Below are positions 16,605 through 24,712 of a stretch of 64,000 nt of DNA, piece by piece. The translations under genes were made by a program, and so were the position numbers. Each line of letters begins with the position of its first letter. Position 1 is the stretch's first letter. This DNA comes from CAXXOK01 sp963664595 (GTDB taxonomy: Bacteria > Bacillota > Clostridia > Christensenellales > Aristaeellaceae): positions 806,001-870,000 of the forward strand of contig CAXXOK010000010.1 of the NCBI GenBank assembly GCA_963664595.2, written 5' to 3'. The notes beneath the pieces were generated by a model. That model was not told the DNA's origin. It made no database searches and saw only the letters and a list, made by a program, of their open reading frames with translations.

Positions 16605-18089
16605 ATGGCACTATTACAATTCCAAAATGTTTCTTTCGCCTATGACGGCAGCTACGATGATGTGTTTAGCGATCTTTCCTTTCAAGTGGATACCGATTGG
16701 CGTCTGGGGCTGATCGCCCGCAACGGCCGTGGGAAAACCACCCTGCTGCGGATCATTGCCGGAGAATTGCAGGCACAGGGCACGGTAACGGTTTCCCTGT
16801 CCCCCATCCTGTTCCCCTTTGCCGTTGATCCTATGCATGAATCCGCACTCGACACTCTGCTGCAACTGGCGCAGACAACGCCGCCGTGGCGGGTGATGGC
16901 GGAGGCAAACCAGCTTGGGCTGGACCAAATACTATTAGCCCGTCCGTTTTCCACTCTCAGCCGGGGTGAGCAGACCAAGCTTCAGCTGGCTGCCCTGTTT
17001 GCACGGGAAGACAGCTATCCCCTGATCGACGAGCCGACCAATCATCTGGATTTACAGGGCCGTGAGCGGGTTGCCGACTATCTGGCCAATAAACAGGGTT
17101 TTCTGCTGGTCAGCCACGACCGCAGTTTTCTCAACCGTTGCATTACCCATACTCTGTCGCTCAATCGTTCCTCCGTGGCAGTACTGCATGGGAATTACGA
17201 TTCGTGGGAACGGGAATTCACACGCAAAAACCAGGCCGAAGCCGAGCAAAACGAGCGGTTAAAAAAAGAAATCACGCGCCTGAAAAAAAGCGCGCGCAAG
17301 CAGGCGGACTTCAGCAACAAAGCGGAAAAAGGGAAATTTCATGTGCAGGAAAGCGAGGTTGCCGCTGTGGACCGCGGCTATATCGGCGCGCGCTCTGCGT
17401 CGCTGATGAAGCGCTCTCTGGCAACGCAAGCCAGAATTGAACGCAATATCGAGGAACGTCAAAGTCTGCTCAAGGATGCTGAACAGGTGGGCACCTTGAA
17501 GCTCCATCCGCTGGTCCATCCAAAAAAACGGCTGTTGGAGGTTCGGGATGCTTCCGTTCACTATGGTGATCGCACTGTGTGCAGTTCCATCGGCTTCACG
17601 GTTGATCAGGGAGAATGCATAGCGCTTTCCGGACCGAACGGATGCGGAAAATCCAGCATCCTGAAGACCCTCTGCGGACTGTCCGATGCTTTGCGGGGAG
17701 ATATTTCCATGCCCGGAAATCTGATCGTCAGCTACATTCCCCAGTCAACCGAACATCTTCATGGCTCTCTGGATTCGTTTATCGCGGAAACATCCGCCGA
17801 TGAAACCCTGTTCAAGGCGATTCTTCGAAACATGGATTTTGGCCGTCAGCAGTTTGATAAAGACATTGCCTACTATTCGGAAGGGCAAAAAAAGAAGCTG
17901 CTGTTAGCCCGCAGCTTATGTGAATCCGCGCATCTGTACGTATGGGATGAACCGCTGAACTACATCGACGTGTTCAGCCGTGTGCAGCTGGAGGCGCTGA
18001 TCCAAGCCTACCGGCCCACGCTGCTGATCGTAGAGCACGACCGGGCTTTTCTGGACAGGATCAGCACCCGCATCATCCGGCTTGGTTAG
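16605..18089 (+). CDS. ABC-F ribosomal protection protein, Lsa/Vga-like
   Basis: A 494-residue soluble twin-ATPase with no membrane domain. First NBD: ARNGRGKTTLL, LSRGEQTK, LIDEPTNHLD. A charged interdomain linker spans about residues 185-300. Second NBD: SGPNGCGKSS, YYSEGQKKKLLLARSL, and VWDEPLNYIDVFSR, the last being typical of the Lsa/Vga antibiotic-resistance ABC-F group, which dislodges lincosamide, pleuromutilin and streptogramin A drugs from the ribosome. Length matches Lsa (about 500). ATG 16605 follows GAGG; the frame extends to 16527 but enters the leader. The drug spectrum is inference. The stop overlaps the convergent pgmB stop (TTAG). Confidence 0.85.
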   Translation: MALLQFQNVSFAYDGSYDDVFSDLSFQVDTDWRLGLIARNGRGKTTLLRIIAGELQAQGTVTVSLSPILFPFAVDPMHESALDTLLQLAQTTPPWRVMAEANQLGLDQILLARPFSTLSRGEQTKLQLAALFAREDSYPLIDEPTNHLDLQGRERVADYLANKQGFLLVSHDRSFLNRCITHTLSLNRSSVAVLHGNYDSWEREFTRKNQAEAEQNERLKKEITRLKKSARKQADFSNKAEKGKFHVQESEVAAVDRGYIGARSASLMKRSLATQARIERNIEERQSLLKDAEQVGTLKLHPLVHPKKRLLEVRDASVHYGDRTVCSSIGFTVDQGECIALSGPNGCGKSSILKTLCGLSDALRGDISMPGNLIVSYIPQSTEHLHGSLDSFIAETSADETLFKAILRNMDFGRQQFDKDIAYYSEGQKKKLLLARSLCESAHLYVWDEPLNYIDVFSRVQLEALIQAYRPTLLIVEHDRAFLDRISTRIIRLG

Positions 18090-18748
18090 CCCGCCGCCTG
18101 TTCCAGCCGCTTGATCAGCGCCTGCGGTGTGATCTCCGCAAAGCCATCCAAATGGATATCGGCATCCGGCAGCCGGTTGCGGCTGCCGATGCCCACCGCG
18201 AGCATCCCGGCATTATGCGCGGCTTCGATCCCCGCTTTCGCGTCTTCAAACACCACGCATTCGGCAGCTTCCAGTCCCAGGACCTCGGCGCCTTTGGCGA
18301 ACACCTCGGGATCCGGCTTCGCTTTGGAAACCTTCGTTCCGTCAATGATCGCGTCAAACAGGTCCGTAATCTTCAATTTTTCCAAAATCAGATTGGCATT
18401 CTTGCTGGCGCTGCCCAGGGCAATACGGAATCCCTGTGCATGCGCATCTTGCAAAAACCTCTTCACGCCAGGCAGAAGCTCATCTTCCCTGAGTTTGTTG
18501 ATGTATTCCAGATACCGGTCGTTCTTCTGCACCAGATACGCCTGCCGTTGCGCCTGCGACGGGTTTTTCTGTCCGATTTCCAGAATGATTTCCAGGCTAC
18601 GGACGCGGCTGACGCCCTTTAAACGCTCGTTATCCTGTTTGGTAAAGCGGATGCCCAGAGAATCGGCCAGCTCCTTCCATGCCAAATAGTGATACTTGGC
18701 CGTATCGACAATCACGCCGTCCAAATCAAATATCAATCCCCGGATCAT
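18086..18748 (-). CDS. pgmB: Beta-phosphoglucomutase
   Basis: A 220-residue HAD-family mutase converting beta-glucose 1-phosphate to glucose 6-phosphate. The nucleophile motif DLDGVIVDTA is at residues 8-17, with the cap GVSRVRSLEIIL, GSASKNANLILEKL and VFEDAKAGIEAAHNAGM downstream. I set the start at ATG 18748 (MIRGLIFDLDG) because AAAGGA lies 8 nt upstream of it; ATG 18757 abuts that site. Downstream of trpS in the same operon. No maltose or trehalose phosphorylase is nearby, so the substrate source is unclear. Confidence 0.92.
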   Translation of the reverse strand: MIRGLIFDLDGVIVDTAKYHYLAWKELADSLGIRFTKQDNERLKGVSRVRSLEIILEIGQKNPSQAQRQAYLVQKNDRYLEYINKLREDELLPGVKRFLQDAHAQGFRIALGSASKNANLILEKLKITDLFDAIIDGTKVSKAKPDPEVFAKGAEVLGLEAAECVVFEDAKAGIEAAHNAGMLAVGIGSRNRLPDADIHLDGFAEITPQALIKRLEQAAG

Positions 18749-18785
18749 GGCAACCATCCTTTGCTATGGGGCGCACCGAGTTATT

Positions 18786-19802
18786 TTACCGGTCCAGCAG
18801 TACGTATCCGACCTTCTTTTTCACCTTTGTCAGCGTTTTCATCGCCCGCTGGGAAACGATCCCGGCATTGCGGCTCAGCACCGACTGCACATATGCTTTA
18901 TCCTTCATCAATCGATCAAAGGTTTCCTGTATCGGCTTGAGAGCTTCGGTCACGATCTCCGTAACCATATTTTTCAAGTCGCCGTATCCTTTGCCTTCCA
19001 GCTCCGCCACAACAGCCTCGATCGACCGGTTGGACAGGGCCGCCGCAATCGACAGCAGGTTGCTTACCCCCGGTTTATTTTCCGGGTCGAACCGGATCTC
19101 CGCGTCGCTGTCCGTAACGGCGCGCTTGATTTTGCGGCGGATATCGTTGGGTCTATCCAGCATACTGATATAGGTATCCTCGGGATCGGATTTGCTCATC
19201 TTGCGGGTAGGCTCCTGCAAGCTCATCACGCGGCTGCCGATCTTGCCGATATAAGGCTCCGGCACGGTAAACACATCGCCGTACAGGCCATTGAAGCGTT
19301 GGGCAATATCACGCGTCAGCTCCAGATGCTGTTTCTGGTCCGAGCCAATGGGCACCAGATCGGATTGATACAACAGGATATCCGCCGCCATCAGCACCGG
19401 ATAGGTAAACAGCCCGGCGTTGATGTTTTCTTCGTGTTTGGCGGATTTATCCTTGAACTGGGTCATGCGCTGAAGCTCGCCCATATAGGTAAAGCAATTT
19501 AAAATCCAAGCCAGCTCCGCATGGGCGGGCACATGGCTTTGGCAATAGATCAGGCTTTTATCGGGATCAAGTCCGGACGCGATATACAGCGCCGCCAGCT
19601 CAATGGTGCGCCTGCGCAGCTGCGCGGCGTCCTGCCGCAGGGTGATGGCGTGCATATCGACAATCGCGTAAAAGCAATCGTATTCATCTTCCAGTAACTT
19701 AAAATTCCGCAGCGCGCCGATATAGTTGCCGATGGTAAGTATACCGGACGGCTGAATCCCCGAATAGATGATCTTTTTCTTTTGCTCCGTCTGTTCCGTC
19801 AT
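18786..19802 (-). CDS. trpS: Tryptophan-tRNA ligase
   Basis: A 338-residue class Ic aminoacyl-tRNA synthetase charging tRNA-Trp. The HIGH-equivalent is PSGILTIGNY near residue 20, and the KMSKS loop is RKMSKSDPED near residue 195. Normal length for a bacterial TrpRS. ATG 19802 follows GGAGGG with 7-nt spacing. No T-box leader is present: the upstream neighbour ends only 28 nt away. Confidence 0.96.
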   Translation of the reverse strand: MTEQTEQKKKIIYSGIQPSGILTIGNYIGALRNFKLLEDEYDCFYAIVDMHAITLRQDAAQLRRRTIELAALYIASGLDPDKSLIYCQSHVPAHAELAWILNCFTYMGELQRMTQFKDKSAKHEENINAGLFTYPVLMAADILLYQSDLVPIGSDQKQHLELTRDIAQRFNGLYGDVFTVPEPYIGKIGSRVMSLQEPTRKMSKSDPEDTYISMLDRPNDIRRKIKRAVTDSDAEIRFDPENKPGVSNLLSIAAALSNRSIEAVVAELEGKGYGDLKNMVTEIVTEALKPIQETFDRLMKDKAYVQSVLSRNAGIVSQRAMKTLTKVKKKVGYVLLDR

Positions 19803-19830
19803 GTGATTCCCTCCGTGTTTCTGACTCAGT

Positions 19831-20565
19831 TTATATGTGCTTTACATAGGTATACAGCAGATCGGTAATGGCTGCCCCTATGTTTGTATACACCCGAAGT
19901 ATTTTTGCATTGTTGCTGACAAAGGTCGAGGTGATTCGGTCGCAGGGCTGTTCAAAGCAGGTATCCAGTGTTTTCTTATGCAGCAGCGTACCCAGGCCGC
20001 GGTTTTTATCCTCGTTGTACAGGCCCATCAATACCGGATCCACGGTCTGTGCGTCGATCCGCTTGATGATAAAAACGCCGATCGGCTCCGACCGGTGCAG
20101 GACTTCAAACAGCATACATTCCTGTTTCATCATCTGCCGGATCCAATTGATATAGCGCGTCGATGTTTTCTCTTTGGAAAAATACGGATCCATTGAAATG
20201 CGGTCGCTCTTAAAAACCCCGTCCCGGATCCGGTCGAATACCGCTTCCATCTCGCCATCCGTCGTCCGCCTGACCACGCTCAGTTCCCGGTCAAAACGGG
20301 CAATCGACAGCGGTACATGATAGTTGTCGCGTTCTACGGCTACCCGGAACAGCGTTTCCACAAACGTATAGTTAAGCTTCGGCAGACCAAACAGGAAATC
20401 ACTGCGGTTAACGGGCGTTTTCACAACAAAGTATTTACCGCCAGCCTCCAGCAGTTCGCACTCAGCCTGTGCAAGCTGCTCTACCGTATCCCCGGTATCC
20501 AAATAGATTTCGTACGCGTCCACGCCGAGGTTCTGCTGCTCCCATACCGCGTGTACGATTTTCAT
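19831..20565 (-). CDS. GNAT-like N-acetyltransferase
   Basis: A 244-residue protein whose C-terminal half has the GNAT pattern: LHRSEPIGVFIIKRI, then LMGLYNEDKNRGLGTLLHKK, a Q/RxxGxG/A-like acetyl-CoA loop, and FVSNNAKILRVYTNIGAA, recalling WecD/TDP-aminosugar acetyltransferases. The N-terminal half is not recognised. Its ATG overlaps the stop of the upstream glycosyltransferase (ATGA), implying coupled synthesis and a possible shared role in modifying a cell-surface glycan. Substrate unknown. Confidence 0.7.
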   Translation of the reverse strand: MKIVHAVWEQQNLGVDAYEIYLDTGDTVEQLAQAECELLEAGGKYFVVKTPVNRSDFLFGLPKLNYTFVETLFRVAVERDNYHVPLSIARFDRELSVVRRTTDGEMEAVFDRIRDGVFKSDRISMDPYFSKEKTSTRYINWIRQMMKQECMLFEVLHRSEPIGVFIIKRIDAQTVDPVLMGLYNEDKNRGLGTLLHKKTLDTCFEQPCDRITSTFVSNNAKILRVYTNIGAAITDLLYTYVKHI

Positions 20566-21524
20566 ATTGTTTTATCCTCCTCAGAGGATCGGTTGTCAAT
20601 CGTTTCCCGTACCACATACTGCGGGCTTCTGTTGATACTTAAGTAAATCCGGCCGATATATTCCCCCACCACGCCGATCAGTGCGATGATCACGCCGCCA
20701 AGGGCCAGCAAAATTGAAATGGTTGACGCCCAGCCTGCTTCCATTCCCGGATTGAGCAGCTTGCGAATAATCGTGACCAACGCAAAAACAAACCCGGCCC
20801 CCGCGATTGTCCATCCCAGATAGGTGGCAAACCGCAGCGGTTTGATGGAAAAGGCTGTCACGCCGTTGGTCCACAGCGAAACGAGCTTTTTCAGGCTGTA
20901 CCCGCTTTTTCCTTCCACCCGCCGCCGGTGGTTTACTGTCACATTGGCGCTGCGGTTAACGCTTTGCAGCAGCAACCCCGTGATATACGGGAAAGGATTG
21001 GGGTATTTCAGCGCCGTATCCACCACAAAGCGCAGACAGGCGTAATAGCTGGTTGTTTTCAGGTTTTTGGGCTGACCGAAGAAAAACCGGTTGCACGCGG
21101 TGTTGAAACGGCTGCCCAGAATACGGAACAGGCTCTGCCTTGTTTGTTCGTATTCCGCAAATACGATGTCATAGCCTTCGTTCAGCTTGTCCACCAGCCG
21201 CAGGCATTCGTTTGCAGGGGTCTGTCCGTCGTCGTCCAGGCAGATCACGATATTGCCCCGTACCTTTGCAAAGCCGGCCATCAACGCACTGTGCTGACCA
21301 AAGTTACGGCTCAGATTAACAAATACGATCTGCGGATATTGCCCGCAGAGCTTTTCAATGGTATCCGCCACATTATCCGGACTGCCGTCGTTGACAAGGA
21401 TAATTTCGTACTCGAAATCATCCTTGCGCGTGGATACCGTTGCGATGATTTCCTCGACTACATCCGTGATCGTCCGCTCGCTCCGGTAGCAGGGAATCAC
21501 AAATGAAAGCAGCGTTTTCACCAT
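20562..21524 (-). CDS. GtrB/DPM1-like family 2 glycosyltransferase, membrane-anchored
   Basis: A 320-residue GT2 enzyme of the polyprenyl-phosphate glycosyltransferase type. The N-terminal catalytic domain has LSFVIPCYRSERTI, VNDGSPDNVADTIE, LSRNFGQHSALMAGF and the metal-binding CLDDDGQ. Two C-terminal membrane segments follow (ATYLGWTIAGAGFVFALVTI and SILLALGGVIIALIGVVG). Likely transfers a sugar from UDP-sugar to undecaprenyl phosphate at the inner face. Start ATG 21524 (MVKTLLSF) follows GGGG with 7-nt spacing; the frame reaches 21557. Heads the gtrB-like/GNAT/trpS/pgmB operon, with a hairpin in its 5' untranslated region. Confidence 0.88.
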   Translation of the reverse strand: MVKTLLSFVIPCYRSERTITDVVEEIIATVSTRKDDFEYEIILVNDGSPDNVADTIEKLCGQYPQIVFVNLSRNFGQHSALMAGFAKVRGNIVICLDDDGQTPANECLRLVDKLNEGYDIVFAEYEQTRQSLFRILGSRFNTACNRFFFGQPKNLKTTSYYACLRFVVDTALKYPNPFPYITGLLLQSVNRSANVTVNHRRRVEGKSGYSLKKLVSLWTNGVTAFSIKPLRFATYLGWTIAGAGFVFALVTIIRKLLNPGMEAGWASTISILLALGGVIIALIGVVGEYIGRIYLSINRSPQYVVRETIDNRSSEEDKTI

Positions 21525-21543
21525 ACATGCACCCCATTGAGAT

Positions 21544-21584
21544 GAGTATGTCCACACGCTGAAAACAGCAGTGTGAACATACTC
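21544..21584 (-). promoter_or_regulatory. Long hairpin in the 5' untranslated region of the glycosyltransferase gene
   Basis: A 41-nt near-perfect stem-loop: GAGTATGT and CACAC blocks pair with GTGTG and ACATACTC, around a TTTT loop with one wobble and one bulge. It ends about 18 nt before the start codon, next to the ribosome site. There is no U-tract, so it is not an intrinsic terminator. Confidence 0.55.
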
Positions 21585-21600
21585 TACGTTTCAATATATT

Positions 21601-21628
21601 ATTGTACCACGTATCCCGGAAATATCAA
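21601..21628 (-). promoter_or_regulatory. Candidate promoter of the glycosyltransferase-trpS-pgmB operon
   Basis: Minus-strand TTGATA (21628-21623), 16-nt spacer, TACAAT (21606-21601), placing the hairpin at 21544-21584 at the start of the transcript. Confidence 0.5.
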
Positions 21629-21670
21629 ACCCCCGGGCTGTTGACAAGCCGTAAATTCTCCCGTTCCAGG

Positions 21671-21721
21671 CAGCGATGAGTAAAGCGCTTGTGCAATGGG
21701 GCTTTGTTCAGCGTTTACTTA
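21671..21721. repeat. Inverted repeat family, short copy 2 (about 51 bp)
   Basis: Only the outer parts of the repeat remain: left CAGCGATGAGTAAAGCGCTT and right GGGCTTTGTTCAGCGTTTAC, partly inverted to each other. The right end abuts the leuB stop (TTA on the plus strand). AACGCTGAACAAAGCCC on the minus strand closely matches the copy at 23289-23452. Confidence 0.65.
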
Positions 21722-22789
21722 TCCGATCTCCCTGAGAATCGCTTCGGTGATTTCCTCTGTTCCCACGGAAGGCATCCCCGCGGCGATATCTTTGGTGCGC
21801 AGTCCCTGTTCCAGCACCGCTTCCACCGCCGCTTCCACCGCGTCGGCTTCCCGGGCAAGGTTGAACGACATCCTCAGCATCATGGCCGCCGACAGGATGG
21901 TGGCAATCGGGTTGGCAACGCCCTGCCCTGCAATATCCGGCGCGGAACCGTGAATCGGCTCGTACATGCCGCAGGTGGTTTTACCCAGCGACGCCGAAGC
22001 CAGCAGCCCAATGGAGCCCGTCAGCTGCGACGCCTCATCCGAAAGGATATCTCCGAACAGGTTACTGGTCACCATCACGTCAAACTGTGACGGATCCTTG
22101 ATCAGCTGCATGGCAGCGTTATCCACCAGCATATCGGAGTACTCCACGTCCGGGTATTCCTTGCTGAGCTGATGCATGGTTTCCCGCCAGAGCCGGGAGG
22201 ATTCCAGTACGTTGGCTTTATCCACGCTGCATACCTTGCCCCGGCGTTTGCGGGCGGTATCGAAGGCAACGATCCCGATCCGTTTGATTTCTTCCACGCT
22301 GTATTTCTCGGTATCGTAGGCATAGGGGCCCATATCCCCCTCGCCGCGTCCGCGTTCCCCGAAATACAGGCCGCCGGTCAGCTCGCGCACGATCAGCACA
22401 TCAACACCCCGGGCCGTGATATCGGACCGCAGGGGGGAAGCCGCCGCCAAGACCTTTTGCAGCTTAACCGGACGGAGATTGGCAAACAGATGCATCTCCT
22501 TGCGCAGTCCCAGCAGCGCGCGCTCCGGCCGCAAATGGCCGGGAAGGGTATCCCATTTAGGCCCGCCCACGGCGCCCAGCAAAACACTGTCGCTGGCCAG
22601 GCAGGTTTTCAGCGTTTCGTCGGGCAGGGGCACGCCAAACCGGTCAATTGCCACGCCGCCCGCCAAAACTTCCTGCATGGCAAACGTATGCCCATATTTC
22701 TGTCCGACCGCCGTCAGCACTTTGGCTGCACTGGCGATAATTTCCGGGCCGATGCCGTCGCCGGGGATCAATACGATGTTGTATTTCAT
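21719..22789 (-). CDS. leuB: 3-isopropylmalate dehydrogenase
   Basis: A 356-residue NAD-dependent beta-decarboxylating dehydrogenase, third specific step of leucine synthesis. It also acts on 3-methylmalate in the citramalate route. Family text: LIPGDGIGPEI, LLGAVGGPKWD, VRELTGGLYFGERG, the substrate/metal-binding SDMLVDNAAMQL and NLFGDILSDEASQLTGSIGL, and EPIHGSAPDIAGQG. Last gene of the BCAA operon; its ATG overlaps the leuD stop (ATGA). The stop codon adjoins repeat copy 2. Confidence 0.97.
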   Translation of the reverse strand: MKYNIVLIPGDGIGPEIIASAAKVLTAVGQKYGHTFAMQEVLAGGVAIDRFGVPLPDETLKTCLASDSVLLGAVGGPKWDTLPGHLRPERALLGLRKEMHLFANLRPVKLQKVLAAASPLRSDITARGVDVLIVRELTGGLYFGERGRGEGDMGPYAYDTEKYSVEEIKRIGIVAFDTARKRRGKVCSVDKANVLESSRLWRETMHQLSKEYPDVEYSDMLVDNAAMQLIKDPSQFDVMVTSNLFGDILSDEASQLTGSIGLLASASLGKTTCGMYEPIHGSAPDIAGQGVANPIATILSAAMMLRMSFNLAREADAVEAAVEAVLEQGLRTKDIAAGMPSVGTEEITEAILREIG

Positions 22790-23271
22790 TCAAACACACC
22801 GCCCGACATAGCCTGCATCAGGCCGCCCGCCTCGATAATCCCCTGTAAAAACGGGGGGAAGGACGGGAACGCTGTTTTTACACCGGTGGTTTCGTTGGTC
22901 AATACGCCTTCCTTCAAATCCACCGACAGGCGGTCGCCGTTTTTGATCTCCGCATCGCATACCACGATGGGCAGGCCGATGTTGATGGAATTGCGGTAAA
23001 AGATACGCGCAAAGCTCTTGGCAACCACGCAGGAGATGCCTGCGGTTTTGATCGCCAGCGGTGCGTGCTCGCGTGAGGAGCCGCAGCCGAAGTTGTTGCC
23101 CGCCACGATGATATCCCCGGGCTGGATTTTAGACAAAAATTCGGGATCGATATCCTCCATGCAGTGCTGCGCCAGCTGCGCGGGATCGGATGTGTTCAGG
23201 TAACGCGCCGGGATGATAACATCGGTGTCAATATTGTCACCGTAACAGATTGCTTTTCCTTCCAGTACCAT
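22786..23271 (-). CDS. leuD: 3-isopropylmalate dehydratase small subunit
   Basis: A 161-residue swivelling subunit that pairs with LeuC to isomerise isopropylmalate. Typical text: GKAICYGDNIDTDVIIPARY, GNNFGCGSSREHAPLAIK (the substrate-binding GCGSSREH loop) and AKSFARIFYRNSINIGLP. ATG 23271 follows AAAGGAG; the open frame extends to 23415 but that part is repeat DNA. Separated from leuC by 178 nt filled by repeat copy 3, an unusual gap inside an otherwise overlapping operon. Confidence 0.96.
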   Translation of the reverse strand: MVLEGKAICYGDNIDTDVIIPARYLNTSDPAQLAQHCMEDIDPEFLSKIQPGDIIVAGNNFGCGSSREHAPLAIKTAGISCVVAKSFARIFYRNSINIGLPIVVCDAEIKNGDRLSVDLKEGVLTNETTGVKTAFPSFPPFLQGIIEAGGLMQAMSGGVFE

Positions 23272-23288
23272 AACAGTTCTCCTTTCCT

Positions 23289-23452
23289 GGGTAAACGCTG
23301 AATAATGAACGTGGAGGATGACGAATTGAATTCCAATCAGATTGCGCTCGCGGAAGCTATAGTAGCAGCAGCGCTGCGTTAAGGCTTGCGCGGGTGCAAG
23401 CCGGCGGAAATACAATCGTCAGCCTGTGCGGGCTTTGTTCAGTGTTTCCCTA
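23289..23452. repeat. Long imperfect inverted repeat, copy 3 (164 bp), inside the leu operon
   Basis: Arms of about 70 bp, inverted: the left begins GGTAAACGCTGAATAA and the right ends TTCAGTGTTTCCC. GACGA-TTG in the left arm pairs with CAA-TCGTC in the right, where copy 1 has GGCGA-TTG with CAA-TCGCC: a compensatory A-T for G-C change. GGCGGAAATACAATCGTCAG here matches GGTGGAAATACAATCGCCAG in copy 1. The right end includes the leuC TAG stop. Confidence 0.8.
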
Positions 23453-24712
23453 CTCCAGCATATCGGGAGAGGCAAGCCTGCCCAGCACCGCGGAGGCCGC
23501 CGCAACGGCCGCGCTTGCCAGATATACTTCGCTGCCGGTATCGCCCATGCGGCCCACAAAGTTACGGTTGGTGGTGGCGACACAGCGTTCGCCCTTGGCC
23601 AGAATGCCCATATGTCCACCAAGGCACGGCCCGCAGGTGGGCGTGGAAACGGCGCATCCGGCGTTAACGAAGATATCGAACAGCCCTTCGTGCATGGCGT
23701 CCATCCAGATCTGCTGAGTGGCGGGGATCACAATCATACGCACCCCATCGGCCACCTTGCGGCCTTCCATGATCTTCGCGGCGTCGCGCAGATCGGAAAG
23801 CCTGCCGTTGGTACAGGAGCCCACCACCACCTGATGGATGGGCACATTGCCGATTTCATCAAAGGTCTTTCCGTTTTCCGGCAGATGCGGGAAGGCAACG
23901 ATCGGCTTGAGCGTGGCCAAATCCATCGTAATCACCCGCGCGTACTGCGCGTCGGCATCCGCCGCAAAGATCTTCGGCTCGGCCGCGCCGTGCTCTTTGA
24001 GGTAAGTAAGCGTCTGTCCGTCCACGGGGAAGATGCCGTTCTTGCCGCCCGCCTCGATTGCCATATTGCAGATGCACAGGCGGTCGTCCATGGTCATGGC
24101 CGCTACGCCGTCACCGCAAAACTCCAGTGACTGGTACAGTGCGCCTTCCACGCCGATCAGCTTGATCAGGTGCAGGATGACGTCCTTGCCGGATACACCC
24201 GGCTGGGGTTTTCCGGTGAGCACCACGGAGATCGCCTCCGGCACGCGCAGCCAAACCTTGCCGCTGGCCATCGCCGCCGCCATATCCGTGGAGCCTACGC
24301 CCGTGGAAAACGCACCCAGCGCGCCGTAGGTGCAGGTGTGGCTGTCCGCGCCGATGACCAGGTCGCCCGCGGTTACCATGCCCTTTTCGGGCAGCAGGGC
24401 GTGTTCTACGCCTACCGTTCCGACATCGAAGAAGTTCTTCACCTGTTTTTCCTTGGCAAATTCGCGCACCTGTTTTACCTGTTCAGCGGCTTTGATATCT
24501 TTGTTGGGCGTGAAGTGGTCCATCACCAGCGCAATTTTGCTGCCGTCAAACACGCAGCCGCAGCCGCACTTGTTATACTCGTTGATGGCGACCGGCGCGG
24601 TGATATCGTTGCCCAGTACCAGGTCGCAGTTAGCCACAACCATATCTCCAGGCTGAACGGCAGTCTTGCCGCAATGCGCGGCAATGATTTTTTGGGTCAT
24701 TGTCATGGACAT
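23450..24712 (-). CDS. leuC: 3-isopropylmalate dehydratase large subunit
   Basis: A 420-residue aconitase-family Fe-S subunit of isopropylmalate isomerase (LeuCD), also used for citramalate isomerisation in the CimA route. The three cluster cysteines lie in VVGSCTNGRLSD and TPTCGPCLGGH; DSHTCTYGALGAFSTGVGST is the conserved active-site stretch. Length fits the archaeal/clostridial LeuC2 type (about 420 rather than 470). ATG 24712 follows GGAGGG with 9-nt spacing and overlaps the cimA end by 10 nt. Confidence 0.96.
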   Translation of the reverse strand: MSMTMTQKIIAAHCGKTAVQPGDMVVANCDLVLGNDITAPVAINEYNKCGCGCVFDGSKIALVMDHFTPNKDIKAAEQVKQVREFAKEKQVKNFFDVGTVGVEHALLPEKGMVTAGDLVIGADSHTCTYGALGAFSTGVGSTDMAAAMASGKVWLRVPEAISVVLTGKPQPGVSGKDVILHLIKLIGVEGALYQSLEFCGDGVAAMTMDDRLCICNMAIEAGGKNGIFPVDGQTLTYLKEHGAAEPKIFAADADAQYARVITMDLATLKPIVAFPHLPENGKTFDEIGNVPIHQVVVGSCTNGRLSDLRDAAKIMEGRKVADGVRMIVIPATQQIWMDAMHEGLFDIFVNAGCAVSTPTCGPCLGGHMGILAKGERCVATTNRNFVGRMGDTGSEVYLASAAVAAASAVLGRLASPDMLE

